NCBI RefSeq assembly: GCF_011682145.1
Contig: NZ_WHJH01000011.1
Location: 62,001 to 126,000, forward strand
Length of the DNA stretch: 64,000 nt
From: Massilia mucilaginosa
Lineage (GTDB): Bacteria; Pseudomonadota; Gammaproteobacteria; Burkholderiales; Burkholderiaceae_D
Reading direction: 5' to 3'
Positions 36,308 through 47,652 of the stretch are shown piece after piece (the first letter of the stretch is position 1; each line of letters begins with the position of its first letter). Below the pieces are notes generated by a model. That model saw only the letters and a program-made list of their open reading frames with translations, was not told where the DNA came from and did not search any database. The translations under genes were made by a program, and so were the position numbers.

Positions 36308-37558
36308 ATGGACAAGCTCCAAGTGGTCGGAGGCAAGCGCCTCGAAGGGGAAATCGTCATTTCGGGCGCCAAGAACGCGGCCTTGCCGATTCTGTGCGCC
36401 GGTTTGCTCACCTCGGGCGACCTCGAACTGTCGAACGTACCGCGCCTGCACGACGTCAAGACCATCCTCAAGCTGCTGGCCCAGACCGGCCTGAAGGTGG
36501 CCCAGGACGACGAGCGCGTGACCCTCAACGGCAGCGCCATCACCACCCTGGAAGCGCCGTATGAGCTGGTCAAGACCATGCGCGCCTCGATCCTGGTGCT
36601 CGGTCCCCTGCTGGCGCGCTTCGGCGAAGCCAAGGTCTCGCTGCCGGGCGGCTGCGCCATCGGTTCGCGTCCGGTCGACCAGCACATCAAGGGCTTGCAG
36701 GCGCTCGGCGCCGAGATCACCATCGAAGGCGGCTACATCTACGCCAAGTGCAAGAAGCTCAAGGGCGCCCGTATCCGCACCGACATGATCACCGTCACCG
36801 GCACCGAGAACCTGCTGATGGCCGCCACCCTGGCCGACGGCGAAACGATTCTGGAAAACGCCGCGCGCGAGCCGGAAGTGACCGACCTGGCCAACCTCTT
36901 GGTGGCCATGGGCGCCAAAATCGAGGGCATCGGCACCGACCGCCTGGTCATCCAGGGCGTGGCCGAACTGCACGGCGCCAGGCACGCGGTGATCTCCGAC
37001 CGCATCGAAGCGGCTACTTTTCTGTGCGCGGTGGCGGCCACCGGCGGCGACCTCCTGCTCAAGAACACCCGCACCGACTATTTTGACGTGGCGCTCGACA
37101 AGCTGCGCGAGATCGGCCTGGTCATGACCATGGGTCCCGATTCGATCCGCGCGCAGATGGGCGGCCGCCCGAAGCCGGTGTCGTTCCGCACCACGGAGTA
37201 TCCGGGCTTCCCGACCGACATGCAGGCCCAGTTCATGGCCGTCAATACCATCGCCTCGGGCAGCAGCCGCATTACCGAAACGATTTTCGAGAACCGCTTC
37301 ATGCACGTGCAGGAGATGAACCGTCTCGGCGCCTCGATCCAGACCGAGGGCAACACCGCCCACGTCAAGGGCGTCGACAAGCTGGTGGGCGCGCCTGTGA
37401 TGGCGACCGACCTGCGCGCCTCGGCCTCGCTGGTGATCGCCGCCATGGCCGCGCAAGGCACCACCATCATCGACCGCATCTATCACCTCGACCGCGGCTA
37501 CGACCGCATGGAAGTGAAGCTGTCGGCGGTGGGCGCCGATATCGTCCGCATCAAATAA
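36308..37558 (+). CDS. murA: UDP-N-acetylglucosamine 1-carboxyvinyltransferase
   Basis: 416 aa, normal length. First committed step of peptidoglycan precursor synthesis: adds enolpyruvate from PEP to UDP-GlcNAc. KNAALPIL with the catalytic Lys region at 22, and the active-site Cys116 in [15 protein letters not shown], so it is the Cys form expected to be fosfomycin-sensitive. Also [18 protein letters not shown] and the terminal [14 protein letters not shown]. It lies directly before hisG in the same operon. Confidence 0.97.
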   Translation: MDKLQVVGGKRLEGEIVISGAKNAALPILCAGLLTSGDLELSNVPRLHDVKTILKLLAQTGLKVAQDDERVTLNGSAITTLEAPYELVKTMRASILVLGPLLARFGEAKVSLPGGCAIGSRPVDQHIKGLQALGAEITIEGGYIYAKCKKLKGARIRTDMITVTGTENLLMAATLADGETILENAAREPEVTDLANLLVAMGAKIEGIGTDRLVIQGVAELHGARHAVISDRIEAATFLCAVAATGGDLLLKNTRTDYFDVALDKLREIGLVMTMGPDSIRAQMGGRPKPVSFRTTEYPGFPTDMQAQFMAVNTIASGSSRITETIFENRFMHVQEMNRLGASIQTEGNTAHVKGVDKLVGAPVMATDLRASASLVIAAMAAQGTTIIDRIYHLDRGYDRMEVKLSAVGADIVRIK

Positions 37559-37568
37559 AGAAGACACG

Positions 37569-38243
37569 ATGAGCACATTCAGTAACCCGGCCAACTCCCA
37601 GCTGATCCTGGCGCTGTCGAAGGGCCGCATCTTCGACGACACCATGCCTTTGCTCGAAGCGGCCGGCATCACCGTCACCGAAAACCCGGAGACCTCGCGC
37701 AAGCTGATTTTGGCGACCAACGATCCGAACGTGCGCGTCATCATCGTGCGCGCGTCCGACGTGCCGACCTACGTGCAGTACGGCGCCGCCGATTTCGGCG
37801 TGGCTGGCAAGGACGTGCTGCTCGAGCACGGCGGCGAAGGCCTGTACCAGCCGATCGACCTGAACATCGCCAAATGCCGCATGTCGGTGGCGGTGAACGC
37901 CGGCTTCGACTACGACAAGGCGGTGCGCCAGGGCGCGCGCCTGCGCGTGGCCACCAAGTTCGTCCAGACCGCGCGCGAACACTTCGCCGCCAAGGGCGTG
38001 CACGTCGACCTGATCAAGCTGTATGGCTCGATGGAACTGGCGCCCCTGGTCGGCCTGTCGGACGCGATCGTCGACGTGGTCTCCACCGGCAGCACCCTGC
38101 GCGCCAACAACCTGGTCGAAGTCGAAGAGATCATGGACATTTCATCGCGCCTGGTGGTGAACCAGGCCGCGCTCAAACTCAAGCGCGAGCGCCTGCAACC
38201 GATTCTCGACGCCTTCGAACGCGCGTCGCGCCTGAACAACTAA
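37569..38243 (+). CDS. hisG: ATP phosphoribosyltransferase, short form
   Basis: 224 aa, so the short HisG_S type that lacks the C-terminal regulatory domain and needs HisZ; hisZ is not in the window. Catalyses ATP + PRPP to phosphoribosyl-ATP, the first histidine step. Signatures: [35 protein letters not shown], and the PRPP loop [19 protein letters not shown]. It is 10 nt after murA. Confidence 0.96.
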   Translation: MSTFSNPANSQLILALSKGRIFDDTMPLLEAAGITVTENPETSRKLILATNDPNVRVIIVRASDVPTYVQYGAADFGVAGKDVLLEHGGEGLYQPIDLNIAKCRMSVAVNAGFDYDKAVRQGARLRVATKFVQTAREHFAAKGVHVDLIKLYGSMELAPLVGLSDAIVDVVSTGSTLRANNLVEVEEIMDISSRLVVNQAALKLKRERLQPILDAFERASRLNN

Positions 38244-38262
38244 AGATTTAGAAACGACTATC

Positions 38263-39585
38263 ATGACCATCCAGATCCGCCACCTCGATTCGGCCCAGCC
38301 GGACTTCAAACAACGCCTCGATACCCTGCTGGCCTTCGAAGCGTCCACCGATGAAGCGATTGAAAAATCGGTGGCGGCGATCCTGCATGACGTCAAACAT
38401 CGTGGCGACGCCGCCGTCCTTGAGTACACCAACAAATTCGACCGCATTCCCGGCGGCGCCGCCAGCATGGCCGCCTTCGACGTGCCGCAAGCCGAACTGC
38501 GGGCCGCACTCGATGGGCTGCCGGCAGCCCAGCGCGCGGCGCTGGAAACGGCCGCCGAACGGATTCGCGTGTTCCACGAGCGGCAAAAAGAAGAACTGCG
38601 CGGCTTCACCTACACCGAACCCGATGGCACAGTGCTGGGCCAGAAAATCACCCCGCTCGACCGGGTCGGCATCTACGTCCCGGGCGGCAAGGCGGCCTAT
38701 CCGTCGTCGGTGCTGATGAACGCCGTGCCGGCCAAGGTGGCTGGCGTGGCCGAGATTATCATGGTGGTGCCGACCCCGGACGGCGTGAAGAACCAGATGG
38801 TGCTGGCCGCCGCCGCCATTGCCGGCGTGACGCGCGTGATCACCATCGGCGGTGCGCAAGCAGTTGGCGCACTGGCCTACGGCACCGCCAGCATCGCCCC
38901 GGTCGACAAGATCGTCGGCCCCGGCAACGCCTATGTGGCCGCGGCCAAGCGCCGCGTGTTCGGCACGGTCGGCATCGACATGATCGCCGGCCCGTCCGAA
39001 ATCCTGGTCCTGTGCGACGGCAGCACCGACCCGGACTGGGTCGCGATGGACCTGTTCTCGCAGGCCGAGCACGACGAACTGGCGCAGGCGATCATGCTGT
39101 GCCCCGACGCCGGTTACATTGCCAGGGTCGAAGCGAGCATCCACAAGCTGCTGCCGACCATGCCGCGCGCCGACACCATCCGCACCTCGATGACCGACCG
39201 CGGCGCGCTGGTCAAGGTGCGCGACATGCAGGAAGCGTGCGACATCGCCAACGCCATCGCCGCCGAGCACCTGGAAATTTCGGCCGAGGACCCGCAGCAG
39301 TGGGCCGATAAGATCCGCCACGCCGGCGCCATGTTCCTCGGGCGTTTTTCGTCCGAGTCGCTGGGCGACTACTGCTGCGGTCCGAACCACGTGCTGCCGA
39401 CCTCGCGCACCGCGCGCTTTTCGTCGCCGCTTGGCGTGTACGACTTCCAGAAGCGTTCGTCCGTCATTTTCGTCAGCGAAGCCGGTGCGCAAACGCTCGG
39501 CAAGGTCGCGGCCGAACTGGCCTATGGCGAAGGCTTGCAGGCGCACGCCCGCAGCGCCGAACTCCGATTGCGACCGTCGGCATGA
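38263..39585 (+). CDS. hisD: histidinol dehydrogenase
   Basis: 440 aa. Two-step NAD-dependent oxidation of histidinol to histidine with a catalytic Zn. Visible: [63 protein letters not shown] (Gln/His Zn ligands) and AEHLEIS. The C-terminal [23 protein letters not shown] is intact. The last 4 nt overlap the DNA methyltransferase start. Confidence 0.97.
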   Translation: MTIQIRHLDSAQPDFKQRLDTLLAFEASTDEAIEKSVAAILHDVKHRGDAAVLEYTNKFDRIPGGAASMAAFDVPQAELRAALDGLPAAQRAALETAAERIRVFHERQKEELRGFTYTEPDGTVLGQKITPLDRVGIYVPGGKAAYPSSVLMNAVPAKVAGVAEIIMVVPTPDGVKNQMVLAAAAIAGVTRVITIGGAQAVGALAYGTASIAPVDKIVGPGNAYVAAAKRRVFGTVGIDMIAGPSEILVLCDGSTDPDWVAMDLFSQAEHDELAQAIMLCPDAGYIARVEASIHKLLPTMPRADTIRTSMTDRGALVKVRDMQEACDIANAIAAEHLEISAEDPQQWADKIRHAGAMFLGRFSSESLGDYCCGPNHVLPTSRTARFSSPLGVYDFQKRSSVIFVSEAGAQTLGKVAAELAYGEGLQAHARSAELRLRPSA

Positions 39586-40397
39586 GCGACTGGCTCAATC
39601 AGGTATTTTGCGAGGATGCGCTGAGTGGACTTTCGCGCATCCCGGATGGTTCCATCGACCTGATTCTGACCGACCCGCCATATAACCTCGGCAAGGACTA
39701 CGGCAACGACTCCGACCAGCAAAGCGTGGCCGATTACCTGGCCTGGACCGAGCAATGGATTTCCAGGGCGCTGCCCAAGCTCAAGCCCAACGGCAGCCTG
39801 TACATCTTCCTGACGTGGCGCTTTTCGCCCGAGATTTTTGTCATGCTCAAGCAGCGCATGACGATGATGAACGAAATTATCTGGGACCGCCGGGTGCCGT
39901 CGATGGGCGGCAGCGTGAGGAGTTTCAGTTCGGTGCACGATACCATCGGCTTTTTTGTGAACCGCAAGGACTATTACTTCGATCTGGACGCGGTGCGCAT
40001 TCCCTACGACGCCGCCACCAAGAAGGCCCGTTCGCGCTCGATTTTCGTCGGCGCCAAATGGCTGGAAGTGGGCTACAACCCGAAGGACCTGTGGAGCGTG
40101 TCGCGCCTGCACAAGGAACACCCGGAGCGCGCCGACCACCCGACCCAGAAACCGCTCGAGATCATCGAGCGCATGGTCAAGGCATCGTGCCCGCCGGACG
40201 GCGTGGTGATGGACCTGTTCATGGGCAGCGGCACCACCGCCATGGCGGCCAAGCGTTGCGGGCGCAATTTTGTCGGCTTCGAGCTCAATGCCGCCTACTG
40301 CGACATCATCGCCGCGCGCCTGGCTTCGCCGCCGGAGCAGGAAATGGTCAAGAAGCGCAAACCGCCCAAAAAGACCGCGAAGGCTGAAAATGCTTAG
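39582..40397 (+). CDS. orphan DNA methyltransferase (beta class, DPPY)
   Basis: 271 aa. Motif IV D31-P-P-Y34 ([15 protein letters not shown]) comes first, then a target-recognition region at about 45-185. Next are motif X HPTQKP at 186-191 and motif [10 protein letters not shown] at 211-219 (FxGxG), followed by [10 protein letters not shown]. That order (IV, TRD, I) marks a beta-class amino-methyltransferase; DPPY favours N6-adenine. The target site is unknown. It overlaps hisD by 4 nt and lies 141 nt before hisC, so it is built into the his operon. No restriction endonuclease is nearby. The basic tail ([11 protein letters not shown]) may aid DNA binding. Confidence 0.93.
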   Translation: MSDWLNQVFCEDALSGLSRIPDGSIDLILTDPPYNLGKDYGNDSDQQSVADYLAWTEQWISRALPKLKPNGSLYIFLTWRFSPEIFVMLKQRMTMMNEIIWDRRVPSMGGSVRSFSSVHDTIGFFVNRKDYYFDLDAVRIPYDAATKKARSRSIFVGAKWLEVGYNPKDLWSVSRLHKEHPERADHPTQKPLEIIERMVKASCPPDGVVMDLFMGSGTTAMAAKRCGRNFVGFELNAAYCDIIAARLASPPEQEMVKKRKPPKKTAKAENA

Positions 40398-40426
40398 AAC
40401 TGTCATTCCCACCACCACCGCCAGCG

Positions 40427-40517
40427 CCGTCGTTCCCGCGCAGGCGGGAACCCAAGTTCGCCGATCCGCCGACGGCTACGGTACGAACTTGGATTCCCGC
40501 CTGCGCGGGAATGACGG
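40427..40517. repeat. 91-bp palindromic repeat, copy 2
   Basis: CCGTCGTTCCCGCGCAGGCG to CCTGCGCGGGAATGACGG, outer arms inverted; inner GTTCG...CGAAC-like inverted stretch. Same length as copy 1. It fills most of the gap between the methyltransferase and hisC. A partial arm (TGTCATTCCCACC) precedes it at about 40401. Confidence 0.88.
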
Positions 40518-40538
40518 TAACTTAAGGAGCAAAGCAGC

Positions 40539-41633
40539 ATGAGTTTCATCGACACGCTGATCGCCAACACGATCCGTCCCGAGGTCCAGGCCGACCACGC
40601 CTACGTCGTCGCCGACGCCGACGGCTACATCAAACTCGACGCGATGGAGAACCCGTACTCGCTGCCTGCCCACCTGCGCGAAGAACTGGGCCGGCGCCTG
40701 GCCGGCGCGGTCCTGAACCGCTATCCGCTGCCAAGCAACGCCGCGCTCAAACATAAAATCTGCACGCGCCTGGGCGTACCAAGCGGTTACGACGTCATTC
40801 TCGGCAACGGCTCCGATGAGCTGATCTCGATCATGGCCACCGCCGTTTCGGGCGGCACGCGCCACCCGGCGATCCTGGCGCCGACGCCCGGCTTCGTGAT
40901 GTTTTCGCGCTCGGCCATGCTGGCCGGCGCCGACTTCGTGGGCGTGCCGCTGCGCGCCGACATGACGCTCGACAAAGCCACCATGCTTGCCAAAATCGCC
41001 GAGCACAAGCCGGCGCTGGTGTTCCTGGCCTACCCGAACAACCCGACCGGCAACCTGTTCGACCCCGGCGAGATGGTCGAGATCATCCGCGCCGTCGGCG
41101 ACACCGGCATCGTCGTCGTCGACGAAGCCTACGGCCCGTTCGCGCGCACCTCCTTCATGGAGCGCCTGCCCGAGTTCGAGAACCTGGTCGTCATGCGCAC
41201 CGTCTCGAAACTGGGCCTGGCCGGCATTCGCCTCGGCTACATGGCCGCCGCCCCCAGGCTGCTGGCGCAATTCGAAAAGGTGCGCCCGCCGTACAACATC
41301 AATGTGCTGACCCAGACCGCCGCCGAATTCGCGCTCGATCATATCGAGGTGCTGAACGACCAGGCCACCCTGCTGATCGAAGCGCGCGAAAAACTGGCGG
41401 CCGACCTGGGCGCGCTGCCCGGCGTGACCGTGTTTCCGTCGGCCGCCAACTTCCTGCTGGTGCGCCTGCCGGACGCCGACGCCGCCGTCGCACGGCTCGA
41501 CGCGGCCAAGGTACTGATCAAAAATGTGAGTAAAATGAACGGATTGGGCGGATGCATCCGCGTGACCGTGAGCACACCTGAAGAAAATGCTGTTTTCCTG
41601 GATGCCGTCAAGGCATCGCTGACTTCGCACTAA
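40539..41633 (+). CDS. hisC: histidinol-phosphate aminotransferase
   Basis: 364 aa. PLP enzyme converting imidazole-acetol phosphate and glutamate to histidinol phosphate. [12 protein letters not shown] start region, [29 protein letters not shown], and the PLP Lys224 in [30 protein letters not shown] upstream of the ATG supplies the ribosome site, just past the repeat. Confidence 0.96.
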   Translation: MSFIDTLIANTIRPEVQADHAYVVADADGYIKLDAMENPYSLPAHLREELGRRLAGAVLNRYPLPSNAALKHKICTRLGVPSGYDVILGNGSDELISIMATAVSGGTRHPAILAPTPGFVMFSRSAMLAGADFVGVPLRADMTLDKATMLAKIAEHKPALVFLAYPNNPTGNLFDPGEMVEIIRAVGDTGIVVVDEAYGPFARTSFMERLPEFENLVVMRTVSKLGLAGIRLGYMAAAPRLLAQFEKVRPPYNINVLTQTAAEFALDHIEVLNDQATLLIEAREKLAADLGALPGVTVFPSAANFLLVRLPDADAAVARLDAAKVLIKNVSKMNGLGGCIRVTVSTPEENAVFLDAVKASLTSH

Positions 41634-41645
41634 CCGAGCCTCCCC

Positions 41646-42257
41646 ATGAACATCGCAGACCTCACCGCAGACCGCACCGCAAGCATCACGCGCAACACCA
41701 ACGAGACGCAAATCCGCGTCGCCATCAACCTCGATGGCACCGGCCAGCAAAAGCTCAACACGGGCGTGCCTTTTCTGGACCACATGCTCGACCAGATCGC
41801 GCGCCACGGCCTGATCGACCTCGATATCGAGTGCGTGGGCGACCTGCACATCGACGCCCACCACACGGTGGAAGACACCGGCATCACGCTCGGCATGGCG
41901 GTGGCCAAGGCGATCGGCGACAAGAAGGGCATCCGCCGTTACGGCCACGCCTACGTGCCGCTGGACGAAGCGCTGTCGCGCGTGGTGATCGATTTTTCCG
42001 GCCGTCCGGGGCTGGAAATGCACGTGCCCTGGAAGCGCTCGATGATCGGCAATTTCGATGTCGACCTGGCGCATGAATTTTTCCAGGGTTTCGTCAATCA
42101 CGCGCTGGTCTCGCTGCACATCGATAACCTGCGCGGCGAGAACGCGCACCATCAGTGCGAAACCGTGTTCAAGGCCTTCGGGCGCGCGCTGCGCATGGCG
42201 GCCGAACGCGATGCGCGGTCGGCTGGCACGATCCCGTCGACTAAAGGTAGTCTGTAA
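41646..42257 (+). CDS. hisB: imidazoleglycerol-phosphate dehydratase
   Basis: 203 aa, monofunctional (no N-terminal phosphatase domain), so histidinol-phosphate phosphatase must be encoded elsewhere. Mn-binding His motifs: [25 protein letters not shown] and the C-terminal [21 protein letters not shown]. 12 nt after hisC. Confidence 0.97.
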   Translation: MNIADLTADRTASITRNTNETQIRVAINLDGTGQQKLNTGVPFLDHMLDQIARHGLIDLDIECVGDLHIDAHHTVEDTGITLGMAVAKAIGDKKGIRRYGHAYVPLDEALSRVVIDFSGRPGLEMHVPWKRSMIGNFDVDLAHEFFQGFVNHALVSLHIDNLRGENAHHQCETVFKAFGRALRMAAERDARSAGTIPSTKGSL

Positions 42258-42268
42258 CGTCATCGTCG

Positions 42269-42351
42269 CCGTCGTTCCCGCGCAGGCGGGAACCCATAGC
42301 ACCGCCGATTCGCCAATGTGCTATGGATCCCCGCCTTCGCGGGGACGACGG
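42269..42351. repeat. 83-bp palindromic repeat, copy 3
   Basis: CCGTCGTTCCCGCGCAGGCG at the left, CGCCTTCGCGGGGACGACGG at the right, plus an inner inverted pair CCCATAGCA / TGCTATGG. Located between hisB and hisH. Confidence 0.88.
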
Positions 42352-42391
42352 TAGAAAGCGCGTCTGTCTCCGATTAAGAACCTGAATTGCT

Positions 42392-43030
42392 ATGAATAAA
42401 ATTGTTGTGGTCGACTACGGTATGGGCAACCTGCGCTCGGTGGCGCAAGCCCTGCGTGCCGTCGCTCCTGAAGCCAAGGTACTCATCTCCGGCGATGTGG
42501 CCGATATCGATTCGGCCGACCGGATCGTGCTGCCCGGCCAGGGCGCCATGCGCGACTGCATGGCCAGCCTGCGCCAGTCCGGCGTCGAGGAAGCCCTGCT
42601 GCGCGCCGCCGCAAGCCGTCCCGTGATGGGCGTGTGCGTCGGCGAGCAAATGCTGTTCGACGCAAGCGAAGAAGCCGACACCCCCGGCCTGGGCCTCTTG
42701 CCCGGCAAAGTGGTGCGCTTCCAGCTCGACGGCCGCCTGCAGCCGGACGGCTCGCGCTTCAAAGTTCCGCAGATGGGCTGGAACCGCGTCAAACAAGTGC
42801 GCCAGCATCCGCTGTGGCAGGGTATCCTCGACGATAGCTACTTCTATTTCGTGCACAGCTACTATGTCCAGCCCGACGATGCCAGCCTCACCGCCGGCGA
42901 AACCGATTACGGCGCGCCGTTCTGTTGCGCCGTCGCCCGCGATAATATTTTCGCGACCCAGTTCCATCCGGAGAAAAGCGCCGGTGCCGGCCTGCAGCTG
43001 TACAAGAACTTCGTCCACTGGAATCCCTGA
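42392..43030 (+). CDS. hisH: imidazole glycerol phosphate synthase, glutaminase subunit
   Basis: 212 aa. Class I glutamine amidotransferase supplying ammonia to His[17 protein letters not shown] start, oxyanion/nucleophile loop with Cys82 ([12 protein letters not shown]), and the His/Glu of the triad in [13 protein letters not shown]. Normal length. Confidence 0.97.
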   Translation: MNKIVVVDYGMGNLRSVAQALRAVAPEAKVLISGDVADIDSADRIVLPGQGAMRDCMASLRQSGVEEALLRAAASRPVMGVCVGEQMLFDASEEADTPGLGLLPGKVVRFQLDGRLQPDGSRFKVPQMGWNRVKQVRQHPLWQGILDDSYFYFVHSYYVQPDDASLTAGETDYGAPFCCAVARDNIFATQFHPEKSAGAGLQLYKNFVHWNP

Positions 43031-43079
43031 TTGTCATCCGGTCACCCAATCACCCAACCCAACTAAGCGATAACCGATC

Positions 43080-43856
43080 ATGCTGCTCATTCCTGCCATC
43101 GACCTCAAAGACGGTCACTGCGTTCGCCTCAAACAGGGCGATATGGAACTTGCCACCGTCTTCTCCGAAGACCCCGCCGAAATGGCGCTGCACTGGCTCA
43201 AGCAGGGCGCGCGCCGCCTGCACCTGGTGGACCTGAACGGCGCCTTCGCCGGCAAGCCGAAAAACGAAGCCGCCGTCAAATCGATCCTGCAGGTGGTGCA
43301 GGAGTTCGCCGTCGATAACGATATCGACGAGATCCCCGTCCAGCTGGGCGGCGGCATCCGCGATCTCGACACCATCGAGCGCTATCTCGACGACGGCATC
43401 ACCTACATCATCGTCGGCACCGCCGCCGTCAAAAACCCCGGCTTCCTGCACGACGCCTGCGGCGCCTTCCCCGGCCACATCATCGTCGGCCTGGACGCCA
43501 AGGATGGCAAGGTCGCAACAGACGGCTGGAGCAAGATGAGCGGCCACGAAGTGATCGACCTGGCCACCAAGTTCGAAGCCTACGGCGTCGAATCGATCAT
43601 CTACACCGACATCGGCCGCGACGGCATGATGGGCGGGATCAATATCGAAGCGACCGTCAAGCTGGCCCAGGCCGTGAGGATTCCCATCATCGCTTCCGGC
43701 GGCCTGCATAACCTGGGCGATGTCGAAGCGCTGTGCGCGGTGCAGGAAGAGGGCATCGAAGGCGTGATCTGCGGCCGTTCGATCTACGAGGGTACGATCA
43801 ACCTGGCCGAAGCCCAGGCGCGCGCCGACGAACTCACCGAAGGCGACCTGGCGTAA
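43080..43856 (+). CDS. hisA: ProFAR isomerase
   Basis: 258 aa (beta/alpha)8 barrel. [19 protein letters not shown] with catalytic Asp8, LQLGGGIRD-type phosphate site ([18 protein letters not shown]), second Asp in [13 protein letters not shown]. Amadori rearrangement of ProFAR to PRFAR. 49 nt after hisH. Confidence 0.97.
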   Translation: MLLIPAIDLKDGHCVRLKQGDMELATVFSEDPAEMALHWLKQGARRLHLVDLNGAFAGKPKNEAAVKSILQVVQEFAVDNDIDEIPVQLGGGIRDLDTIERYLDDGITYIIVGTAAVKNPGFLHDACGAFPGHIIVGLDAKDGKVATDGWSKMSGHEVIDLATKFEAYGVESIIYTDIGRDGMMGGINIEATVKLAQAVRIPIIASGGLHNLGDVEALCAVQEEGIEGVICGRSIYEGTINLAEAQARADELTEGDLA

Positions 43857-43872
43857 GCCGGAAGAACACACC

Positions 43873-44634
<762 letters not shown>

Positions 44635-44636
44635 AC

Positions 44637-45083
44637 ATGACACCAACGATAACGAGTAGTGCGGCCAATTTCAGCTGGCTGAAAAAGGTGCGCTGGGACG
44701 AGAACGGCCTGGTGCCGGTGATCGCCCAGGAAGCCGGTTCCAACGATGTGCTGATGTTCGCCTGGATGAACCGCGACGCGCTGGCGCGCACGGTCGAACT
44801 GGGCGAGGCGGTGTACTGGAGCCGCTCGCGCAAGAAGCTGTGGCACAAGGGTGAAGAATCGGGCCACATTCAAAAGGTGCTGGAAATCCGCCTCGACTGC
44901 GATGAAGACGTGATCCTGCTGAAAATCGAGCAGGCCGGCGCAATCGCCTGCCACACCGGCCGCCATTCCTGCTTCTATCAAAAGTTCGAGGGCGACGCCA
45001 AAAGCGGCGACTGGCAGGTGGTCGAACCGGTGCTGCAGGATCCGCAAACGATTTACGCCAATCCCAAGAATAGCACCCCATGA
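44637..45083 (+). CDS. hisI: phosphoribosyl-AMP cyclohydrolase
   Basis: 148 aa, separate from HisE (not the fused HisIE). Start ATG is 2 nt after the hisF stop; a longer frame in front overlaps hisF and is discarded. Signatures: [36 protein letters not shown], and the metal-binding Cys/His in [11 protein letters not shown] and [12 protein letters not shown]. Confidence 0.96.
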   Translation: MTPTITSSAANFSWLKKVRWDENGLVPVIAQEAGSNDVLMFAWMNRDALARTVELGEAVYWSRSRKKLWHKGEESGHIQKVLEIRLDCDEDVILLKIEQAGAIACHTGRHSCFYQKFEGDAKSGDWQVVEPVLQDPQTIYANPKNSTP

Positions 45084-45093
45084 AGGGCACACC

Positions 45094-45441
45094 ATGAGCC
45101 AGACCCTCGCCCGCGTGGCGCAAACGATCGAAGCGCGCAAGCTCGAAAACGGCGGCGACCCGGCCACCTCGTACGTGTCGCGCCTGTTTTCCAAGGGCGA
45201 CGACGCGATCCTGAAAAAGATCGGCGAAGAAGCCACCGAGCTGGTGATGGCCGCCAAGGATGCGCGCGTCGATGGCGATGCTTCCCAAGTGCTGTACGAA
45301 TGCGCCGACCTGTGGTTCCATTCGATGGTGCTGCTGGCCCGATTCGACCTCTCGCCGCAGCAGGTGCTCGACGAGCTGGCGCGCCGCGAAGGCCTGTCCG
45401 GCCTGGCCGAAAAAGCCGCCCGCCCTGGGGACCCCCGATAA
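45094..45441 (+). CDS. hisE: phosphoribosyl-ATP pyrophosphatase
   Basis: 115 aa. MazG-like helical fold: [31 protein letters not shown] with the metal-binding EE-x-x-E, and [31 protein letters not shown]. 10 nt after hisI. Last his gene of the operon. Confidence 0.95.
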   Translation: MSQTLARVAQTIEARKLENGGDPATSYVSRLFSKGDDAILKKIGEEATELVMAAKDARVDGDASQVLYECADLWFHSMVLLARFDLSPQQVLDELARREGLSGLAEKAARPGDPR

Positions 45442-45479
45442 ACCTACTGCGCGGCGCAATTTTCGCCCTGCGATGCTCA

Positions 45480-45495
45480 CCGTACCTTCGTACGG
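45480..45495. other. small hairpin in the hisE to HIT-gene spacer
   Basis: CCGTAC-CTTC-GTACGG, perfect 6-bp stem, in a 148-bp non-coding gap. No T-run. The gap holds no other recognisable element. Confidence 0.4.
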
Positions 45496-45589
45496 CTGCG
45501 CTTCTCGGACTGCGCGTCCCGGACGAAACTTGCACCGCTCGCTACGGTTTCTCGAGGTCCTCTTATTTCTAACTCTACGGAAACTGTCC

Positions 45590-45961
45590 ATGACCGACTG
45601 CCTGTTTTGCAAAATCGCCGCCAAGCAAATTCCATCGAGCATTGTCTACGAGGATGAAGAGTTGCTGGCGTTCAAGGATATCCATCCGGCCGCACCCGTG
45701 CACCTGCTGGTCATTCCCAAGGTGCACGTTGCAACCTTGTCCGAATGCAACGAATCGCACGGCGTACTGCTCGGCAAGCTGCTGGCGCTGGCGCCAAAAC
45801 TTGCCAAGGAGCACGGCTGCGAAGTCACCTACGATGCCGGCGGCAAGCCGGCCGGCGGCTACAAGACACTCATCAACAGCGGTCCGGATGGCGGCCAGGA
45901 AGTCTATCACCTGCACCTGCACATGATCGGCGGCCCCCGTCCGTGGACCGGTCAACGCTGA
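45590..45961 (+). CDS. hinT: HIT-family nucleotide hydrolase (HinT-like)
   Basis: 123 aa from MTDCLFCKIAAKQIPS. Histidine-triad motif HLHLHMIGG near the C-terminus, with IHPAAPVHLLVIPKVHVATL before it. Hydrolyses purine nucleoside phosphoramidates and similar substrates. Its position between hisE and tatA is the usual one in Burkholderiales. Confidence 0.93.
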   Translation: MTDCLFCKIAAKQIPSSIVYEDEELLAFKDIHPAAPVHLLVIPKVHVATLSECNESHGVLLGKLLALAPKLAKEHGCEVTYDAGGKPAGGYKTLINSGPDGGQEVYHLHLHMIGGPRPWTGQR

Positions 45962-46049
45962 CAATGCGGCAGGAATGCCCGGCATCGCGTAGAATACGCG
46001 GCGTAAGCTTTCGCGAATTCGGGCGCGTGTGCCTCGACAGGAGAAAATG

Positions 46050-46271
46050 ATGGGTGGACTGAGTGTTTGGCATTGGCTGATCGTGTTGCTTGTCGTTGTG
46101 TTGGTTTTCGGAACCAAAAAACTCGGCAACATGGGTGGCGATATTGGCAAGGCCGTCAAGGGCTTCAAGGATGGCGTGCGCGGCGACGAAGACAGCAAGC
46201 CGGTGGTTCCTTCGCAGGTGACGGACAAGACGACCATCGACGGCGAAGCGAAAGAGAAAACGAAGTTCTGA
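46050..46271 (+). CDS. tatA: Sec-independent translocase subunit TatA
   Basis: 73 aa. AGGAG is 6 nt before ATG 46050, preferred over the ATG at 46047. N-terminal membrane helix [15 protein letters not shown], the FG hinge (VFGTKKLG), the amphipathic helix ([15 protein letters not shown]) and a charged tail. Forms the pore of the Tat system for folded proteins. Confidence 0.95.
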   Translation: MGGLSVWHWLIVLLVVVLVFGTKKLGNMGGDIGKAVKGFKDGVRGDEDSKPVVPSQVTDKTTIDGEAKEKTKF

Positions 46272-46319
46272 TGACCGTGCGTGCCCCGGCACGCGCCTTG
46301 TCCGACACTTCCAGACGCC

Positions 46320-46805
46320 ATGATCGATCTTGGACTCTCTAAACTCGCCATCATCGGCGTGGTTGCACTTATTGTCATCGGCCCTGAAAAGCTGCCCAAG
46401 GTGGCGCGCATGGCGGGCACCCTGTATGGACGCGCCCAGCGCTACCTGCATGATGTCAAGTCCGAGGTGAGCCGCGAGATCGAGCTCGATGAACTGCGCA
46501 ACCTGCAAAAGGAAGTGCAGGAAACAGCCCAGTCGATCAAGGACAGTGTCGAAAACACCATCGCCCAGAACATCGACGATGTCGATGCCGCCTGGCGCGA
46601 CCTGCCCTCCTCAAACGCGCCCAGCGCCACCATGAGCGACCTGGAGCGCAAGGCGCGCGACTTCCGCCGCAAGAAGCTGGTGCGCAATTCGGCCGTCCCT
46701 GGCTGGTACAAGCAGCGCCACGGCGGCAAGGCCCACATCATGTCGGGCGCCGCGCGCGTGAAAAAATTCCGCCCGCGCTCGTCGTCCACCTCGTCCTTCT
46801 TCTAA
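46320..46805 (+). CDS. tatB: Sec-independent translocase subunit TatB
   Basis: 161 aa from MIDLGLSKLAIIGVVALIVIGPEKLP, the standard TatB N-terminus. Long amphipathic/coiled region (SEVSREIELDELRNLQKEVQETAQSIKDSV) and a basic tail ending in Ser/Phe. Substrate receptor together with TatC. Confidence 0.95.
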   Translation: MIDLGLSKLAIIGVVALIVIGPEKLPKVARMAGTLYGRAQRYLHDVKSEVSREIELDELRNLQKEVQETAQSIKDSVENTIAQNIDDVDAAWRDLPSSNAPSATMSDLERKARDFRRKKLVRNSAVPGWYKQRHGGKAHIMSGAARVKKFRPRSSSTSSFF

Positions 46806-46838
46806 ACCGGTTCTTCCACCTACCTCCTTGAATCCTCA

Positions 46839-47594
46839 ATGACAGATAAAGCAGCGGGCGAAGAGACCTTTATCTCTCATCTGGTCGAATTGCGCGACCG
46901 CCTGGTCAAGGCCACCATCGGCATCGCCATCGTGTGCGCCGCGCTGATGATGTGGCCTGGACCGGCCCGGATTTACGACATCATCGCCCAGCCGATGATC
47001 GCTTCGCTGCCGGTCGGCTCGAAGATGATCGCCACCGGCGTCATCTCGCCGTTCCTGGTGCCGATGAAAGTGACCCTGGTGCTGTCGATTATCCTGGCGC
47101 TGCCGTGGGTGTTCTACCAGATGTGGGCCTTCATCGCGCCCGGCCTGTACCAGCACGAAAAACGCCTGGTGCTGCCGCTGGTGGTGTCGTCCTCGTTCCT
47201 GTTCATGAGCGGCGTGGCGTTCTGCTACTTCTTCGTGTTCGGGCGCGTGTTCAAGTTCATTTCCGACTTTTCGCCGACCTCGATCGCGGTCACGCCCGAC
47301 ATCGAGAACTATCTCGATTTCGTCATGTCCATGTGCCTGGCCTTCGGCGCCACCTTCGAGGTGCCGGTGGTGGTGGTGATTCTGGTGCGCATGGGGATCG
47401 TCAGCGTGGCCAAGCTCAAGGAAATCCGTCCCTACGTGATCGTGGGCGCATTCGTGATCGCCGCCATCGTCACGCCGCCGGACATCGTCAGCCAGTTTGC
47501 GCTGGCCTTGCCGATGTGGATCCTGTTCGAACTCGGCCTCTTGATCGCGCCGGCCTTCGTGCGCGCCACCCAGGCGCCGGAAGAAGCGGCGTAA
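46839..47594 (+). CDS. tatC: Sec-independent translocase subunit TatC
   Basis: 251 aa, six membrane helices. FISHLVELRDRLVKA with the conserved Glu17 of the signal-peptide site, then PFLVPMKVTLVLSIILALPWVFYQMWAFIAPGLYQHEKR and FGATFEVPVVVVILVRMGIV. Receptor for twin-arginine signals. Last gene of the plus-strand block; no clear terminator follows. Confidence 0.97.
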   Translation: MTDKAAGEETFISHLVELRDRLVKATIGIAIVCAALMMWPGPARIYDIIAQPMIASLPVGSKMIATGVISPFLVPMKVTLVLSIILALPWVFYQMWAFIAPGLYQHEKRLVLPLVVSSSFLFMSGVAFCYFFVFGRVFKFISDFSPTSIAVTPDIENYLDFVMSMCLAFGATFEVPVVVVILVRMGIVSVAKLKEIRPYVIVGAFVIAAIVTPPDIVSQFALALPMWILFELGLLIAPAFVRATQAPEEAA

Positions 47595-47652
47595 AGACGC
47601 CGCAGCTGCCGCGGTTTCTGTTCCCTGCGGCGGTGCTCGCCTTTCCCGGCCG

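Noticed and set aside
39582-40517. Restriction-modification system around the methyltransferase
   Set aside because: No endonuclease or specificity gene adjacent; neighbours are hisD, a repeat and hisC.
40401-40517. Rho-independent terminator splitting the his operon at the repeats
   Set aside because: The hairpins have no T-run in the plus direction and the his genes continue with good ribosome sites, so read-through is more likely.
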